From Marinomonas rhodophyticola (GTDB lineage Bacteria > Pseudomonadota > Gammaproteobacteria > Pseudomonadales > Marinomonadaceae): DNA of 64,000 nucleotides. The number at the start of each line of letters is the position of its first letter. Positions within the stretch are counted from its first letter, which is position 1. The position numbers and the translations under genes are program-made. The notes beneath the pieces were generated by a model. That model was not told the origin of the DNA, made no database searches, and saw only the letters and a list, made by a program, of their open reading frames with translations. This document shows, piece after piece, positions 39,361-48,624 of the stretch. The stretch covers positions 392,501 through 456,500 of the forward strand of contig NZ_JAPEUL010000009.1 in NCBI RefSeq assembly GCF_026113935.1. Reading direction: 5' to 3'.

Positions 39361-41511
39361 ATGAAAAAAATTGGATTGCTGGTTTTGATTGCCGCCTTGG
39401 TGGTGGGTTTTTTCTATTTTGACTTGAACCAGTGGTTGACGCTGCAAGGGCTAAAATCCGGTCTGGTAACCTTTGAAGCGTGGCGCAGTGACAGCCCAAT
39501 TTTTGTCAGTGGGGGCTTTTTGCTCTTGTACGTGATTGTGACGGCGTTGTCTTTGCCGGGCGCGGTGATCATGACCTTGGCCGCTGGTGCCTTGTTTGGC
39601 TTGCTGTGGGGCACGCTGATTGTGTCGTTTGCCAGTAGCATTGGGGCGACCTTGGCATTTTTGGTGTCGCGTTACTTATTACAAGACGCAGTGCAGTCGC
39701 GCTTTGGTGATCGCTTAAAAGCCTTTAACGAAGGCATTGCACGAGACGGTGCCTTTTATTTATTCACCCTTCGTCTTGTGCCTATCTTCCCTTTCTTTTT
39801 GATTAATTTGCTGATGGGTTTGACCGCAATTCGTGCTTTGACCTTTTACTGGGTGAGCCAAGTGGGTATGTTCGTTGGTACTGTGGTGTATGTCAATGCG
39901 GGCACACAACTGGGGCAACTGGAAAGCTTATCTGGCATTTTATCGCCTTCTTTGTTGCTGTCTTTTGTGTTGTTGGGTGTGTTTCCGCTGATGGCGAAGA
40001 AAATTTTGGATGTTATTAAAGCACAACGTGTGTATGCGGGATTTACCAAGCCAAAATCCTTTGATCGTAATTTGATTGTGATTGGAGCAGGGGCCGGCGG
40101 CTTAGTAAGTGCTTACATTGCCGCAACGGTGAAAGCCAAAGTGACGCTGGTTGAAGCCCACAAAATGGGTGGCGATTGTTTGAATTATGGTTGTATCCCA
40201 AGTAAAGCATTGATCAAGAGTGCGAAAGTCGCCCATCAAATGCGCCATGCTGAAAACTATGGTTTAAACAGCAGCGAGCCGACGTTTTCGTTTAAAAAAG
40301 TCATGCAGCGTATTCACGATGTGATCGCAAAGATCGAGCCTCACGACAGCGTTGAGCGTTACAGCAAAATGGGAGTCGATGTCGTACAAGGTTACGCAAA
40401 ATTGATTGACCCATGGACAGTCGAAATTCAGCTGAACGAAGGCGGCACGCAGCGTTTAACGGCGCGCAGCATTGTCTTGGCAACGGGGGCACGTCCTTTT
40501 GTGCCAGATTTACCGGGCTTGGAAGAAGTGGGTTATTACACTAGCGATACTCTGTGGGAAGCGTTTGCCAAGTTAGACGAGCCACCGAAGCGGCTGGTGG
40601 TGTTAGGCGGTGGACCAATTGGTTGTGAATTGGCCCAGAGCTTTGCACGCTTGGGGTCTAAGGTGACGCAAATAGAACGCTCGACTCGCATTATGAGACG
40701 AGAAGACGAAGATGTGTCGGCTCTGGCACAAGACAGCCTCATTCAAGATGGTGTGATCCTGCTGACCTCCCACAATGCTGTGCGCTGTGAGAAGGAAGGG
40801 GGTGTGAAACGTCTGATTGTTGAGCACGAGGGTCAAGAGTCGGTGGTGGAGTTTGATGCGTTGATTTGTGCGGTGGGCCGCGAAGCGCGTCTTGAAGGTT
40901 ATGGTTTGGAAAACCTTGGCATTGAGACCAAAGGCACGATTGTCACCAACGATTATCTTGAAACCTTATATCCGAATATTTTTGCCGCAGGCGATGTGGC
41001 AGGCCCTTATCAATTTACTCATGTGGCGGCGCATCAAGCGTGGTACGCCGCGGTGAATGCCTTGTTTGGTTCGCTGAAAAAATTCCGTGTCGATTACCGA
41101 GTGATTCCTTGGACCACTTTTATTGATCCTGAAGTGGCGCGAGTGGGCTTGAGTGAGCAAGACGCCAAAGACAAAGGCATTGCCTATGAAATGGTGCGTT
41201 ATGAATTAGATGATCTGGATCGAGCCATTGCCGACAGTGCCGCGAAAGGCTTTGTGAAAGTGCTGACGGTGCCGGGTAAGGATAAGATTTTAGGCGTCAC
41301 TATTGTGGGCGAGCGCGCTGGGGATTTGCTGGCGGAATTTGTGTTGGCGATGAAACATGGCCTTGGCCTGAATAAAGTGCTTGGCACCATTCATACATAT
41401 CCAACTTGGGCGGAAGCCAATAAATACGCCGCTGGGGAGTGGAAACGCGCTCATGCGCCACAGCGTATTTTGAATTGGCTGGAAAAATACCATACTTGGC
41501 GTCGAGGTTAA
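39361..41511 (+). CDS. TVP38/TMEM64 membrane domain fused to a pyridine nucleotide-disulphide oxidoreductase
   Basis: A 716-residue fusion. Residues about 40-190 form a TVP38 (DedA-like, SNARE-associated) domain with the G-A-V-I-M-T-L-A-A-G-A-L-F-G motif and six membrane segments. From about 235 a mercuric-reductase-like flavoprotein follows: FAD fold V-I-G-A-G-A-G-G-L, redox-active cysteines in G-G-D-C-L-N-Y-G-C-I-P-S-K, an NAD(P) fold near 410, F-A-A-G-D-V-A near 540, and a C-terminal dimerisation domain with H-T-Y-P-T. Fused enzymes of this type are known from several marine genomes, but the substrate is unclear. CGGAG precedes ATG 39361. DUF547 follows after 3 bases. Confidence 0.9.
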   Translation: MKKIGLLVLIAALVVGFFYFDLNQWLTLQGLKSGLVTFEAWRSDSPIFVSGGFLLLYVIVTALSLPGAVIMTLAAGALFGLLWGTLIVSFASSIGATLAFLVSRYLLQDAVQSRFGDRLKAFNEGIARDGAFYLFTLRLVPIFPFFLINLLMGLTAIRALTFYWVSQVGMFVGTVVYVNAGTQLGQLESLSGILSPSLLLSFVLLGVFPLMAKKILDVIKAQRVYAGFTKPKSFDRNLIVIGAGAGGLVSAYIAATVKAKVTLVEAHKMGGDCLNYGCIPSKALIKSAKVAHQMRHAENYGLNSSEPTFSFKKVMQRIHDVIAKIEPHDSVERYSKMGVDVVQGYAKLIDPWTVEIQLNEGGTQRLTARSIVLATGARPFVPDLPGLEEVGYYTSDTLWEAFAKLDEPPKRLVVLGGGPIGCELAQSFARLGSKVTQIERSTRIMRREDEDVSALAQDSLIQDGVILLTSHNAVRCEKEGGVKRLIVEHEGQESVVEFDALICAVGREARLEGYGLENLGIETKGTIVTNDYLETLYPNIFAAGDVAGPYQFTHVAAHQAWYAAVNALFGSLKKFRVDYRVIPWTTFIDPEVARVGLSEQDAKDKGIAYEMVRYELDDLDRAIADSAAKGFVKVLTVPGKDKILGVTIVGERAGDLLAEFVLAMKHGLGLNKVLGTIHTYPTWAEANKYAAGEWKRAHAPQRILNWLEKYHTWRRG

Positions 41512-41514
41512 GCG

Positions 41515-42333
41515 ATGAAAAAACGTCGACTATGGGTTTTGACTCTCTTGAGTTTTACGGTGTTGGGTTTGTTTAGCTCTCTGGCTAGCGCGGCAAATAC
41601 CTTCGATCATGGTCAATGGGATGCTTTGTTAAAACAGCATGTGCTGCCATTAAATGGGGGTCAAGTCACTCAAGTTGATTATCAAGGTTTTGCTTATGAC
41701 AAGGTGCCGTTAGAAGGGTATCTGGCTGAGTTATCTCAGGTGACTCAGGTCGAGTTTGATGCTTGGTCTAAAGACGAGCAATTGGCTTTTTTGATCAATG
41801 CCTACAATGCGTGGACGGTGGCGTTGATTCTGACCAAGTGGCCTGATTTGGACTCGATCAAAGAACTGGGTCGTTTGTTTAGCTCGCCTTGGAACAAGTC
41901 GTTTATTCCGCTATTGGGAGAAACTCGATCTTTGGATGATATCGAACACGTTATGATTCGCGGCTCTGATCGTTATCAAGATCCGCGTATTCATTTTGCT
42001 GTGAATTGCGCCAGCATCGGTTGCCCAGCATTGCGCAACCAAGCCTATACTGGACAGCAGTTAGAGGCTCAATTAGAGCAACAAACACTGCTTTTCCTCG
42101 AAGATCGCAGTCGAAATCGAATAGAAGGCGGAAAATTAGCGCTTTCCTCGATTTTTAAATGGTATCGAGAAGACTTTGAGAAAGGTTGGAAAGGGTATGA
42201 TTCACTGGAACAGTTTCTAGTGAACTACGCGGTTTCTTTGTCTCTCAGCCCTGAAGACATAAAGCAGCTCACAGAGAAAAAGATGTCGATCCGCTTTTTA
42301 GATTATGACTGGGCGTTGAATAAAACCTTATAA
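41515..42333 (+). CDS. DUF547 exported protein
   Basis: A 272-residue protein with a signal peptide (about 26 residues ending A-S-A). The DUF547 core shows L-I-N-A-Y-N-A-W-T-V near residue 95 and H-F-A-V-N-C-A-S-I-G-C-P near 165, with two conserved cysteines, then I-F-K-W-Y-R-E-D-F. Family function is unknown. Its start lies three bases after the TVP38-oxidoreductase stop, so they form one operon and may act on the same periplasmic redox chemistry. It overlaps the convergent LysR stop by six bases. Confidence 0.9.
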   Translation: MKKRRLWVLTLLSFTVLGLFSSLASAANTFDHGQWDALLKQHVLPLNGGQVTQVDYQGFAYDKVPLEGYLAELSQVTQVEFDAWSKDEQLAFLINAYNAWTVALILTKWPDLDSIKELGRLFSSPWNKSFIPLLGETRSLDDIEHVMIRGSDRYQDPRIHFAVNCASIGCPALRNQAYTGQQLEAQLEQQTLLFLEDRSRNRIEGGKLALSSIFKWYREDFEKGWKGYDSLEQFLVNYAVSLSLSPEDIKQLTEKKMSIRFLDYDWALNKTL

Positions 42334-43248
42334 ATCCGATCCTGTGAATGGGGAAAAACTCTTCATCATTTCCCAAAAAAGATTCGCCTGGTAACTTTGT
42401 GTTTGATGGCGTAAACGAATCATAAAAATAGGCAGCTGATTGTGTGAGGTAAAGTTTTCTACTTCAATTGGTATCAGTTGACCATTATCCAATTCGGCTT
42501 GAATGCAATGTTTTGGCATTCGCGCCCAGCCAAGACCGTGTAATAGCATGGCTTTTTTGGCTAAAAAATCATTGACGTACCAACGCTTTCCCGTTGGTAA
42601 AATATATCTATGGCCATTTTCTGGCGAATTTTCTGCGGTATTGGTGACCAGTATTTGCGGTACGGCGTACAATGATTGTTGTTTGATTTTGGTGTCATTT
42701 GCATTGAGATTGCTGAGTAAACTGGGACTAATCACCGTTATCATGCTGATTTTATTGAGTTGAATAAAAGCATGTCGGTCATCGAGTCCGTATCTTGGGC
42801 CAATGGCAATTTCGCATTTATTTTTTGCCAGCTTTTCTTGAATACCATGAAGGTGATCTGTGGTGATGTCTAGGGCGATATCCGGATATTGGTTTTGAAA
42901 GGCTTTGATTCTTGTCATGCAATCATCGTCGAGTCCCCATCTGGCTTAAACTAATGTGCAGGGGAGCTTCTGTGCCTTGGGCAAGATCGTGACCTAAGTT
43001 TTCCAGTTGCAGTACTTGCGACATGAGCTTTTTACTTTGTTGAAAAAAGCGTGACCTTCTGTCGTTAATGTTGGGCGATAGCTGTTTCGATCAAATAATT
43101 GGATGCCGTATTGTTCTTCTAAGGCTTTTACCGCGGCGCTGATCCCCGGCTGAGTTTTATGGATAGAGTCTGCCGCTGAACGAAAACTTCCCGTTTCGAC
43201 GACCGCAATAAAGGCTCTTAGTTGATCCAATTTCATAATGTTCACCAC
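42328..43248 (-). pseudogene. LysR family regulator of the TSUP gene, two frameshifts
   Basis: A 306-residue LysR protein after two repairs. The N-terminal helix-turn-helix (L-D-Q-L-R-A-F-I-A-V, G-I-S-A-A-V-K-A-L-E) runs to about residue 70. One base is missing at GAGCTT (43025-43030), giving K-V-K-K-L-M-S-Q-V-L-Q-L-E when added. One extra C at 42937 follows GAGTCC; dropping it gives L-S-Q-M-G-L-D-D-D-C-M-T-R-I. The effector domain is then complete. It is divergent from the TSUP exporter at 43367 across a gap with a palindrome at 43266-43285, so it probably controls that gene. Confidence 0.88.
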
Positions 43249-43265
43249 ATGATCATTAATTCTAA

Positions 43266-43285
43266 TCGTTTTAATAATAAAACGA
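43266..43285. promoter_or_regulatory. palindrome in the LysR/TSUP gap
   Basis: TCGTTTTA (43266-43273) and TAAAACGA (43278-43285) flank ATAA. It lies between the divergent promoters, about 80 bp before the TSUP start, where a LysR-type activator would bind. Confidence 0.55.
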
Positions 43286-43366
43286 GATTATTTATTGTTC
43301 ATTATATGTCTTATGATGGCTCACATAAATGAGGATTATCCTTATCAATGAACAAGGAGAGAATAA

Positions 43367-44092
43367 GTGGATTCTGCATTTGTTGTGCTATTTTTAGCGG
43401 GATTAATAACCGGTTTTTCTAAGTTTTCAGTCGGTGGTATGGGCTTGTTGGTATTGCCTATTGTGATGATCGCCTTTCCAGGCCCTGAAGCTCTGGGAAT
43501 GATATTACCCTTGTATATCATTACCGATATTTTGGCGGTATGGAGCTATCGATCTAAAATAGCATGGTCAGTGTTGGCGCGTTTTTTACCTTTGGCTTTT
43601 TTAGGTGTGCTGGTCGCCAGCCAATTATTGGCTAACATCAATGCCGACCAGTTTGTGAGCTTTTTAGGTTTGATGATTATTGTGATGATCGCTCTGGGCT
43701 TGTATCTGGATTTTCGTCCGGCCTCGTTCATGCAAAAACCATGGGCGGCTTACTCCATGGGCTTTTTGGGTGGTATTGTGACTATGATGGCCAACGCGGC
43801 TGGTCCCATTTTTAGCTTGTTTTTGCTTGAGCAAAAACTGAGTAAAGAGACGTATGTGAGCACCCGAGCGTGGGCGTTTTTTATCATTAACGTGGTGAAG
43901 TTACCCTTTTATATCAGCCTAGGTTTACTAACCCTGGAAACGACACAAGCCAGTTTGTATGCCGTGCCAGGGCTGATGGTCGGTTCATTTATTGGCTATC
44001 ATTTTTTGAAAAAAGTAAACCCAGTTCAGTTCAAATGGATGATCCGCATTATGTCGATGATTGCGGCCGTGAAGTTGTTTCTGTTTTCGTAG
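43367..44092 (+). CDS. TSUP (TauE/SafE) family membrane transporter
   Basis: A 241-residue membrane protein with about eight hydrophobic segments and the family repeat G-x-x-x-G-F-S-K-F-S-V-G-G-M-G-L-L-V-L-P near residue 15, echoed by M-G-F-L-G-G-I-V-T-M-M-A-N-A-A-G near 135. It is divergent from the LysR regulator. Unlike the TSUP protein at 590 it is of the shorter subgroup. It likely exports or imports a small organic or sulfur anion under LysR control; the substrate is unknown. Confidence 0.88.
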   Translation: MDSAFVVLFLAGLITGFSKFSVGGMGLLVLPIVMIAFPGPEALGMILPLYIITDILAVWSYRSKIAWSVLARFLPLAFLGVLVASQLLANINADQFVSFLGLMIIVMIALGLYLDFRPASFMQKPWAAYSMGFLGGIVTMMANAAGPIFSLFLLEQKLSKETYVSTRAWAFFIINVVKLPFYISLGLLTLETTQASLYAVPGLMVGSFIGYHFLKKVNPVQFKWMIRIMSMIAAVKLFLFS

Positions 44093-44232
44093 CGCATACA
44101 ATAGGGCTGTACAAAAACATACAAAAATAGCTGTGTTCCGTCTTGTATTGTCGGCTGATGTTCCATAATAGTCTGTATGGGCAACTACTTTTGTTGGTTA
44201 TTGTACAGCTAGGCTCAATAGTGGATTTTTGT

Positions 44233-45622
44233 ATGGAAAACAGACCAGAAACTAATATCCAGTTGAAAGATATTTTGGAGATGGCGCCGATTGCTGTCGC
44301 TTGGTCGGATATTACCTCAGATCGGATCGATTACATAAATAAGTCGTTTAGCACGCTCTTTGGTTATTCTTTAAAGGACCTTCCTGATCTAAATACATGG
44401 TATGACCATGCTTTTCCAGATCCTTATTATTATCAACAGGTTATCGAACCTTGGATACGTCATAATCAAGAAAATGTGCCAGTAGAAGGGCTAAGCACTA
44501 GAATGTTTTGCAAGGATGGTTCGGTTAAAAAAGTGAGAATCTCCTTCTCTATCGTTGCCGATAAAAGGTTATGGTATTTCAATGATATAACCGATTATTG
44601 GATTGCTGAAAAAAGGTTGCGTGCGCGTAGTGAAATGCTGGAAATGGTGGCGAAAAGTTCTGCATTAACAAACATCCTTGATGTTATTGTGAAACAGATT
44701 CAGTACGAAAGTCCGCTCTCTTTATGTAGCGTGCTACTCTTTGATCAAGCCTCACAATGTTTGTTTTTAGGAGCGGCGCCAGATTTTCCTGATTTTTATA
44801 ATAAAGCGGTTGATGGTATTAAAATTGACCTCAATGTTGGTTCATGCGGTACGGCCGCTTATTTAAAAACGCGTGTCATAGTAGAAGATATTTTCTCTCA
44901 TCGATATTGGCAAGATTATACGGCGCTGGCGAGAAAAGCGGGTTTAGCTGCATGTTGGTCAGATCCCATTATGTCATCAAAAGGGGAATTGTTAGGGACT
45001 TTTGCCATTTATAAACGCATACCCTCTTCTCCCACCCAAAAAGAGCTTGAGTTGATCAATTTTGCCAGTAATCTGGCCAGTATTGCGATTGAAAGTTTTA
45101 GTTCTCGTGAAGAGCCTCGAACGACGGGCTTATTTTGATCATTTGACTGGTTTGGCGAATCGCGGCCATTTTTTTGAGCAATGCGAAAACACTTTGTCTA
45201 AAGCGCGTACTGAGAAGACGTCACTTGCTGTTTTAATGATGGATGTTGACCATTTCAAAGGTGTTAACGACGCTTATGGTCATAAAACTGGAGATTTAGT
45301 ATTGCAAAAATTGGCCGAGATGAGCCTATCTACTTTGAGGAAAGATGACATTATTGCGAGAATAGGTGGAGAAGAGTTTGCAGTTTTGTTGCCAGCGACG
45401 GATCAAGACGAAGCTATCCGAGTCGCACAACGATTAAGAGCACGAATAGAAGAGGGTGGTGTGCTGAGTATTGATGGCCACAAAATTTCGTTTACCGTAT
45501 CGTTAGGGGTGTCTTATTGTAAGCATGATGATTGCTCGACGGTTAATGAATTGCTGAATGCGGCGGATGATGCTCTCTATCAAGCGAAAGCGGCAGGTCG
45601 CAATTGTGTCTTTTCACAGTAA
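44233..45622 (+). pseudogene. PAS-GAF-GGDEF diguanylate cyclase, frameshifted
   Basis: About 462 residues: a PAS domain (residues 15-135), a GAF domain (about 145-285, with V-G-S-C-G-T-A-A-Y and A-C-W-S-D-P-I) and a GGDEF domain with active site I-G-G-E-E-F. GAF of this form binds small ligands or haem. The frame breaks at S-R-E-E; dropping base 45118, after GAGCCT, gives E-E-P-E-R-R-A-Y-F-D-H-L-T-G-L-A-N-R. If the duplicated C is dropped instead, it gives E-E-L-E-R. ATG 44233 is preferred; an ATG at 44143 would add a hydrophobic stretch. Confidence 0.88.
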
Positions 45623-45659
45623 AATACATTGAAAAATATATGAGCAAACAAAGTTACTT

Positions 45660-46167
45660 ATGAGTTCGAAGAATTATCTTTCAGGTTACAGTCTCCACGT
45701 ACAACAACAAGCACAAGCCTTAATTGAGTCAGAAAAATCTGCCCAGTGGTTGTTAAGCAAGTATCCTATCGCTCATAGCTTAGGTGGCGCCAGCGGTTTG
45801 TATGATTACGCGTTAGAGATAAAAAATACCTTTATGCGCAGCTCACCTCCGATCAGTAAGGTGATTTACGATGACAAAATTCATGTCATCAACAATGCGC
45901 TTGGCCTGCATACTTATGTTTCAAGAATGCAGGGCAATAAGCTCAAAGCCAAGAATGAAATCCGTATATCCTCTCTGTTTCGACAAGTTCCAGAGACCCT
46001 TGCTGAGAATGATTTTAGTACATGAGTTGGCTCATCTGAAGGAAAAGGCCCATGACAAAGCGTTTTATAAGCTTTGTTGTTATATGGAGCCTGATTATCA
46101 TCAGTTAGAGTTCGACCTTCGCCTGTATTTGAGTCATAGAGATCGCTTTGGAGAGCTTTGGCTCTAA
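45660..46167 (+). pseudogene. M48/YgjP-like metal-dependent hydrolase, frameshifted
   Basis: About 168 residues. The zinc motif H-E-L-A-H with a following H (E-K-A-H-D-K-A-F-Y) near residues 120-133 matches the YgjP/DUF45 branch of M48-like metallohydrolases. The frame breaks at V-P-E-T; dropping base 45999, after GAGACC, gives V-P-E-T-L-L-R-M-I-L-V-H-E-L-A-H. Y-D-D-K-I-H near residue 70 is part of the substrate-side strand. No partner gene is evident. Usually these are 160-240 residues, so the length fits. Confidence 0.82.
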
Positions 46168-46260
46168 ACAGTCTGTTTTTCCTTTCTATCAAAATTAACA
46201 TCCATTATTTTTGCACATTTATTCGATTCCTTGATTTATCTTGGTTGGCACATATCTCAC

Positions 46261-46297
46261 ACCCAAAATAATAAAACATTGTTTTATTATTTTGGGT
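46261..46297. promoter_or_regulatory. 37-bp perfect palindrome with KdgR-like core, upstream of kdgM
   Basis: An 18-base arm at 46261-46278 (ACCCAAAATAATAAAACA) is exactly the reverse complement of 46280-46297, with a single T between. Its core, AATAAAACATTGTTTTATT, matches the KdgR operator and the box before the pectate lyase gene. It lies 86 bases before the kdgM start. It could also fold as RNA, but it has no T run on either side. Confidence 0.75.
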
Positions 46298-46382
46298 GCA
46301 TTGGTTTGAAAATGCTTCCAAAATGAAAAGTAAAGGTTTAAATTAAAACCCCTACCTAATAAAAATAAAATGGTGTTTTAAA

Positions 46383-47118
46383 ATGAAGATCAAAATTGTC
46401 TCTGCAGCAGTCCTCATTGGACTAACGAGTATGGCGGCTCATGCAACTAGCATAAATATTCGCCATGAATACTTACCTGAGTACGATGGCCAAGATGCGA
46501 AGCATGCCGATCGAATAGAAGTGAGCCATCGCTTTGCTAATGGCATCGGTTTTGGCGTAGAAGCTAAGTGGAAAAGCCAAAATGAAGATGCATTTGGTGA
46601 GCAGACGGGGAATGGTCAGCAAAGTAATATTAGCTATCAGTACAAGTTGTCTGACACCTTGACGTTAACTCCTCAATACAAGTGGGAGTCTGGTTCGGAT
46701 AAAGTCGGTCATCAATTTAATTTAAGCCTTGGCTATAAAGTAAACTCAGATTGGTCACTTGGTTTTCGTCATCGGTATCATTATGAGAATGTTGTCGGTA
46801 AAGATAACTCTCATTACAACCGTTGGACTTTTTCTGCGGGCTATAAAGGTGTTGAAGATTGGTCTTTTGGTGCCGATCTTGATTATACCTTTAATGAAGA
46901 AAAATCTGGTCCAAGATGGAAGGATGAACAGTCCGCTATCTCAGAGGTGAATGTTAAGGCTGAATACACAGGCTTAAAAAAATGGTTGGAGTCCTTTTGT
47001 AGAGCTGGGCTTTGTGCCTTATAAGTCGGGTGAAAAATACAGTTTTAACGGCTCAGACGTGACAGCCAATGATGAATGGCGCCCACGTTATAGAATTGGG
47101 GCGAAGTACAGTTACTAA
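46383..47118 (+). pseudogene. kdgM: oligogalacturonate-specific porin KdgM, frameshifted
   Basis: About 244 residues after repair. A signal peptide ends A-H-A near residue 22. The remainder is a 12-stranded outer membrane barrel with repeated G-Y-K/W-x-x-G and K-W-x-S-x-x-D motifs, and the family end R-Y-R-I-G-A-K-Y-S-Y. It passes oligogalacturonides released by pectate lyase into the periplasm. The frame breaks after L-K-K-W-L-E-S; dropping base 46995, after GAGTCC, gives F-V-E-L-G-F-V-P-Y-K and a stop at 47118. An A7 run at 46976-46982 is a competing site. A KdgR-like palindrome lies upstream. Confidence 0.9.
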
Positions 47119-47225
47119 TAGTCAAAGACACTGAAGAAAAACGCTTATCCATGAAGGCATATGAAAGGCCTATTTTTTCTTCCCTTTTAAATATTCCTTT
47201 TTGGTCTGAATGAGATGAGCAATAC

Positions 47226-47262
47226 AAAAAACACCTGTTGGTTTATCTACAGGTGTTTTTTG
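47226..47262 (+). terminator. bidirectional terminator between kdgM and the outer membrane gene
   Basis: AAAAACACCTGT (47227-47238) and ACAGGTGTTTTT (47249-47260) form a 12-bp stem with T runs on both strands. It serves kdgM and probably the convergent gene at 47321. Confidence 0.9.
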
Positions 47263-47320
47263 TTTTCATTACGGCTAATAGAAAGGGAGTAACGCTTTGG
47301 TAGTGATGGTGACAAGTTGA

Positions 47321-48245
47321 TCAAAAGCTTTGTGAAATCAGTAGAGCTGCGGTATAGCCTTGGGTACGGTTTTTGGCTTTGAACTCCTTGTAGGCGTGGA
47401 AAGAGACAAAGGGCAAGCCTGGACGGAAGAAGCTTAGTTCTGGTCCCGCCGCGATTACCGAACCTCGGTTACCATCCACAATGTTGCTACTCGCTGGTGC
47501 TTTGTCATCGATTAGCTGTTTGTAAAAGAAACCACCTAGGCCGATAGTCCAATCACTGAAGTGCTGACCTAGAGCAAATTCATGTCGATATTCTGTTCCA
47601 CTGGTGTAGTTGGTGTCTTTGTTTTCTGTGTTTATGTCTAATTGAAAACTGGATGACACTTCAAGTCCGCCTTCTGTTAAATAGGTGACGTTAAAGGCGG
47701 GGGAAATGGTCCAGTGATTGAGTCCCCGTAGTAATGGTGTCATCTTTGTCATAGTGACCTGTTGGGATTTGTATTTGCAGCTGAGTGTTGGTCGCCAAAT
47801 TATCCGCTGGATGCCACTGTAATATATAGGGAATAATCTGAATATCGCCTAGGCCTGAGTCCGATCCGACTACAGCAATATCGGCCTTGGGAACACGACC
47901 ATCAATCTCCATATCTAGCATCGGGATAACAATACCATAGCCATAATTTGCCCCTTGGAAACGATGCTCTGTCATCTTTATATAAGTTAATGACAGTGAT
48001 TTTACTGTTTGGGAAAAGTCTTTTAGCTTGTCTTCACCCGTACCGTTTAGATTCTTATCGGCATGATAAATAGAGGATCGTATAGAAAAAGCCCCCATAT
48101 CGGTTACGGGTGGCATATAGCCAGCGCTAAAACCATAAATGCCAGGTGCCGTGCTCGGAGCACCATTTTCTGTGGCCAATGTTGTCGCTGATGCTATCAA
48201 ACCAAAACTTATCGTCAGTACTGAAATCAATGCATTGTGATTCAT
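47321..48245 (-). pseudogene. outer membrane SphA/MetA-pathway family protein, frameshifted
   Basis: About 307 residues with a signal peptide (residues 1-25 ending L-A-T) and a barrel-like body: P-G-I-Y-G-F-S-A-G-Y-M-P-P, L-G-D-I-Q-I-I-P-Y-I-L-Q-W, and a terminal aromatic strand. It resembles the phenol-degradation MetA/SphA outer membrane family that passes aromatic or hydrophobic substrates. The frame breaks after Y-D-K-D-D-T; dropping base 47726, after GAGTCC, gives I-T-T-G-L-N-H-W-T-I-S-P-A-F. Divergent from the LuxR-type gene, with a 16-bp operator before it. Confidence 0.82.
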
Positions 48246-48322
48246 ATCTTACTCTCTCTGCTCATTTGTTATTTTTATTGATACATCCAGAGCTAGCATG
48301 ACAAGTGCCTTTGGCTTATTCA

Positions 48323-48338
48323 TATCCTATTTAGGATA
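48323..48338. promoter_or_regulatory. 16-bp palindrome, probable operator of the LuxR-type regulator
   Basis: TATCCTATTTAGGATA lies 78 bases before the outer membrane gene. A one-mismatch copy (TATCCTATTTGGGATA) sits at 49805-49820 before the serine hydrolase. The rest of the 379-base gap (48246-48624) is AT-rich with no open frame. Confidence 0.7.
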
Positions 48339-48624
48339 AGCGTGTGTTTTTAATGAAAAGGATTTGTCGTGAATGCACAAGCACGATGTGAATGGACAGA
48401 AATGCTGTATTGCCTAGAAATCATTTGGCTATCATTTATTTTTGAGGCTCGTGTATTCTCATTTATTGCACTTTTTATCTTCTGTCGCTTTACCATAAAA
48501 ATAATGAAATAAGTCGAGAACGGGTCCTCTATTTCAGCCCGAGGGCCATGAAAAAGACAGTGATTGCCAAATAATGACAGCGTGAATGGTAGGTCTTTAT
48601 TCGTTCTTACGTTGAGGGGGTCGC

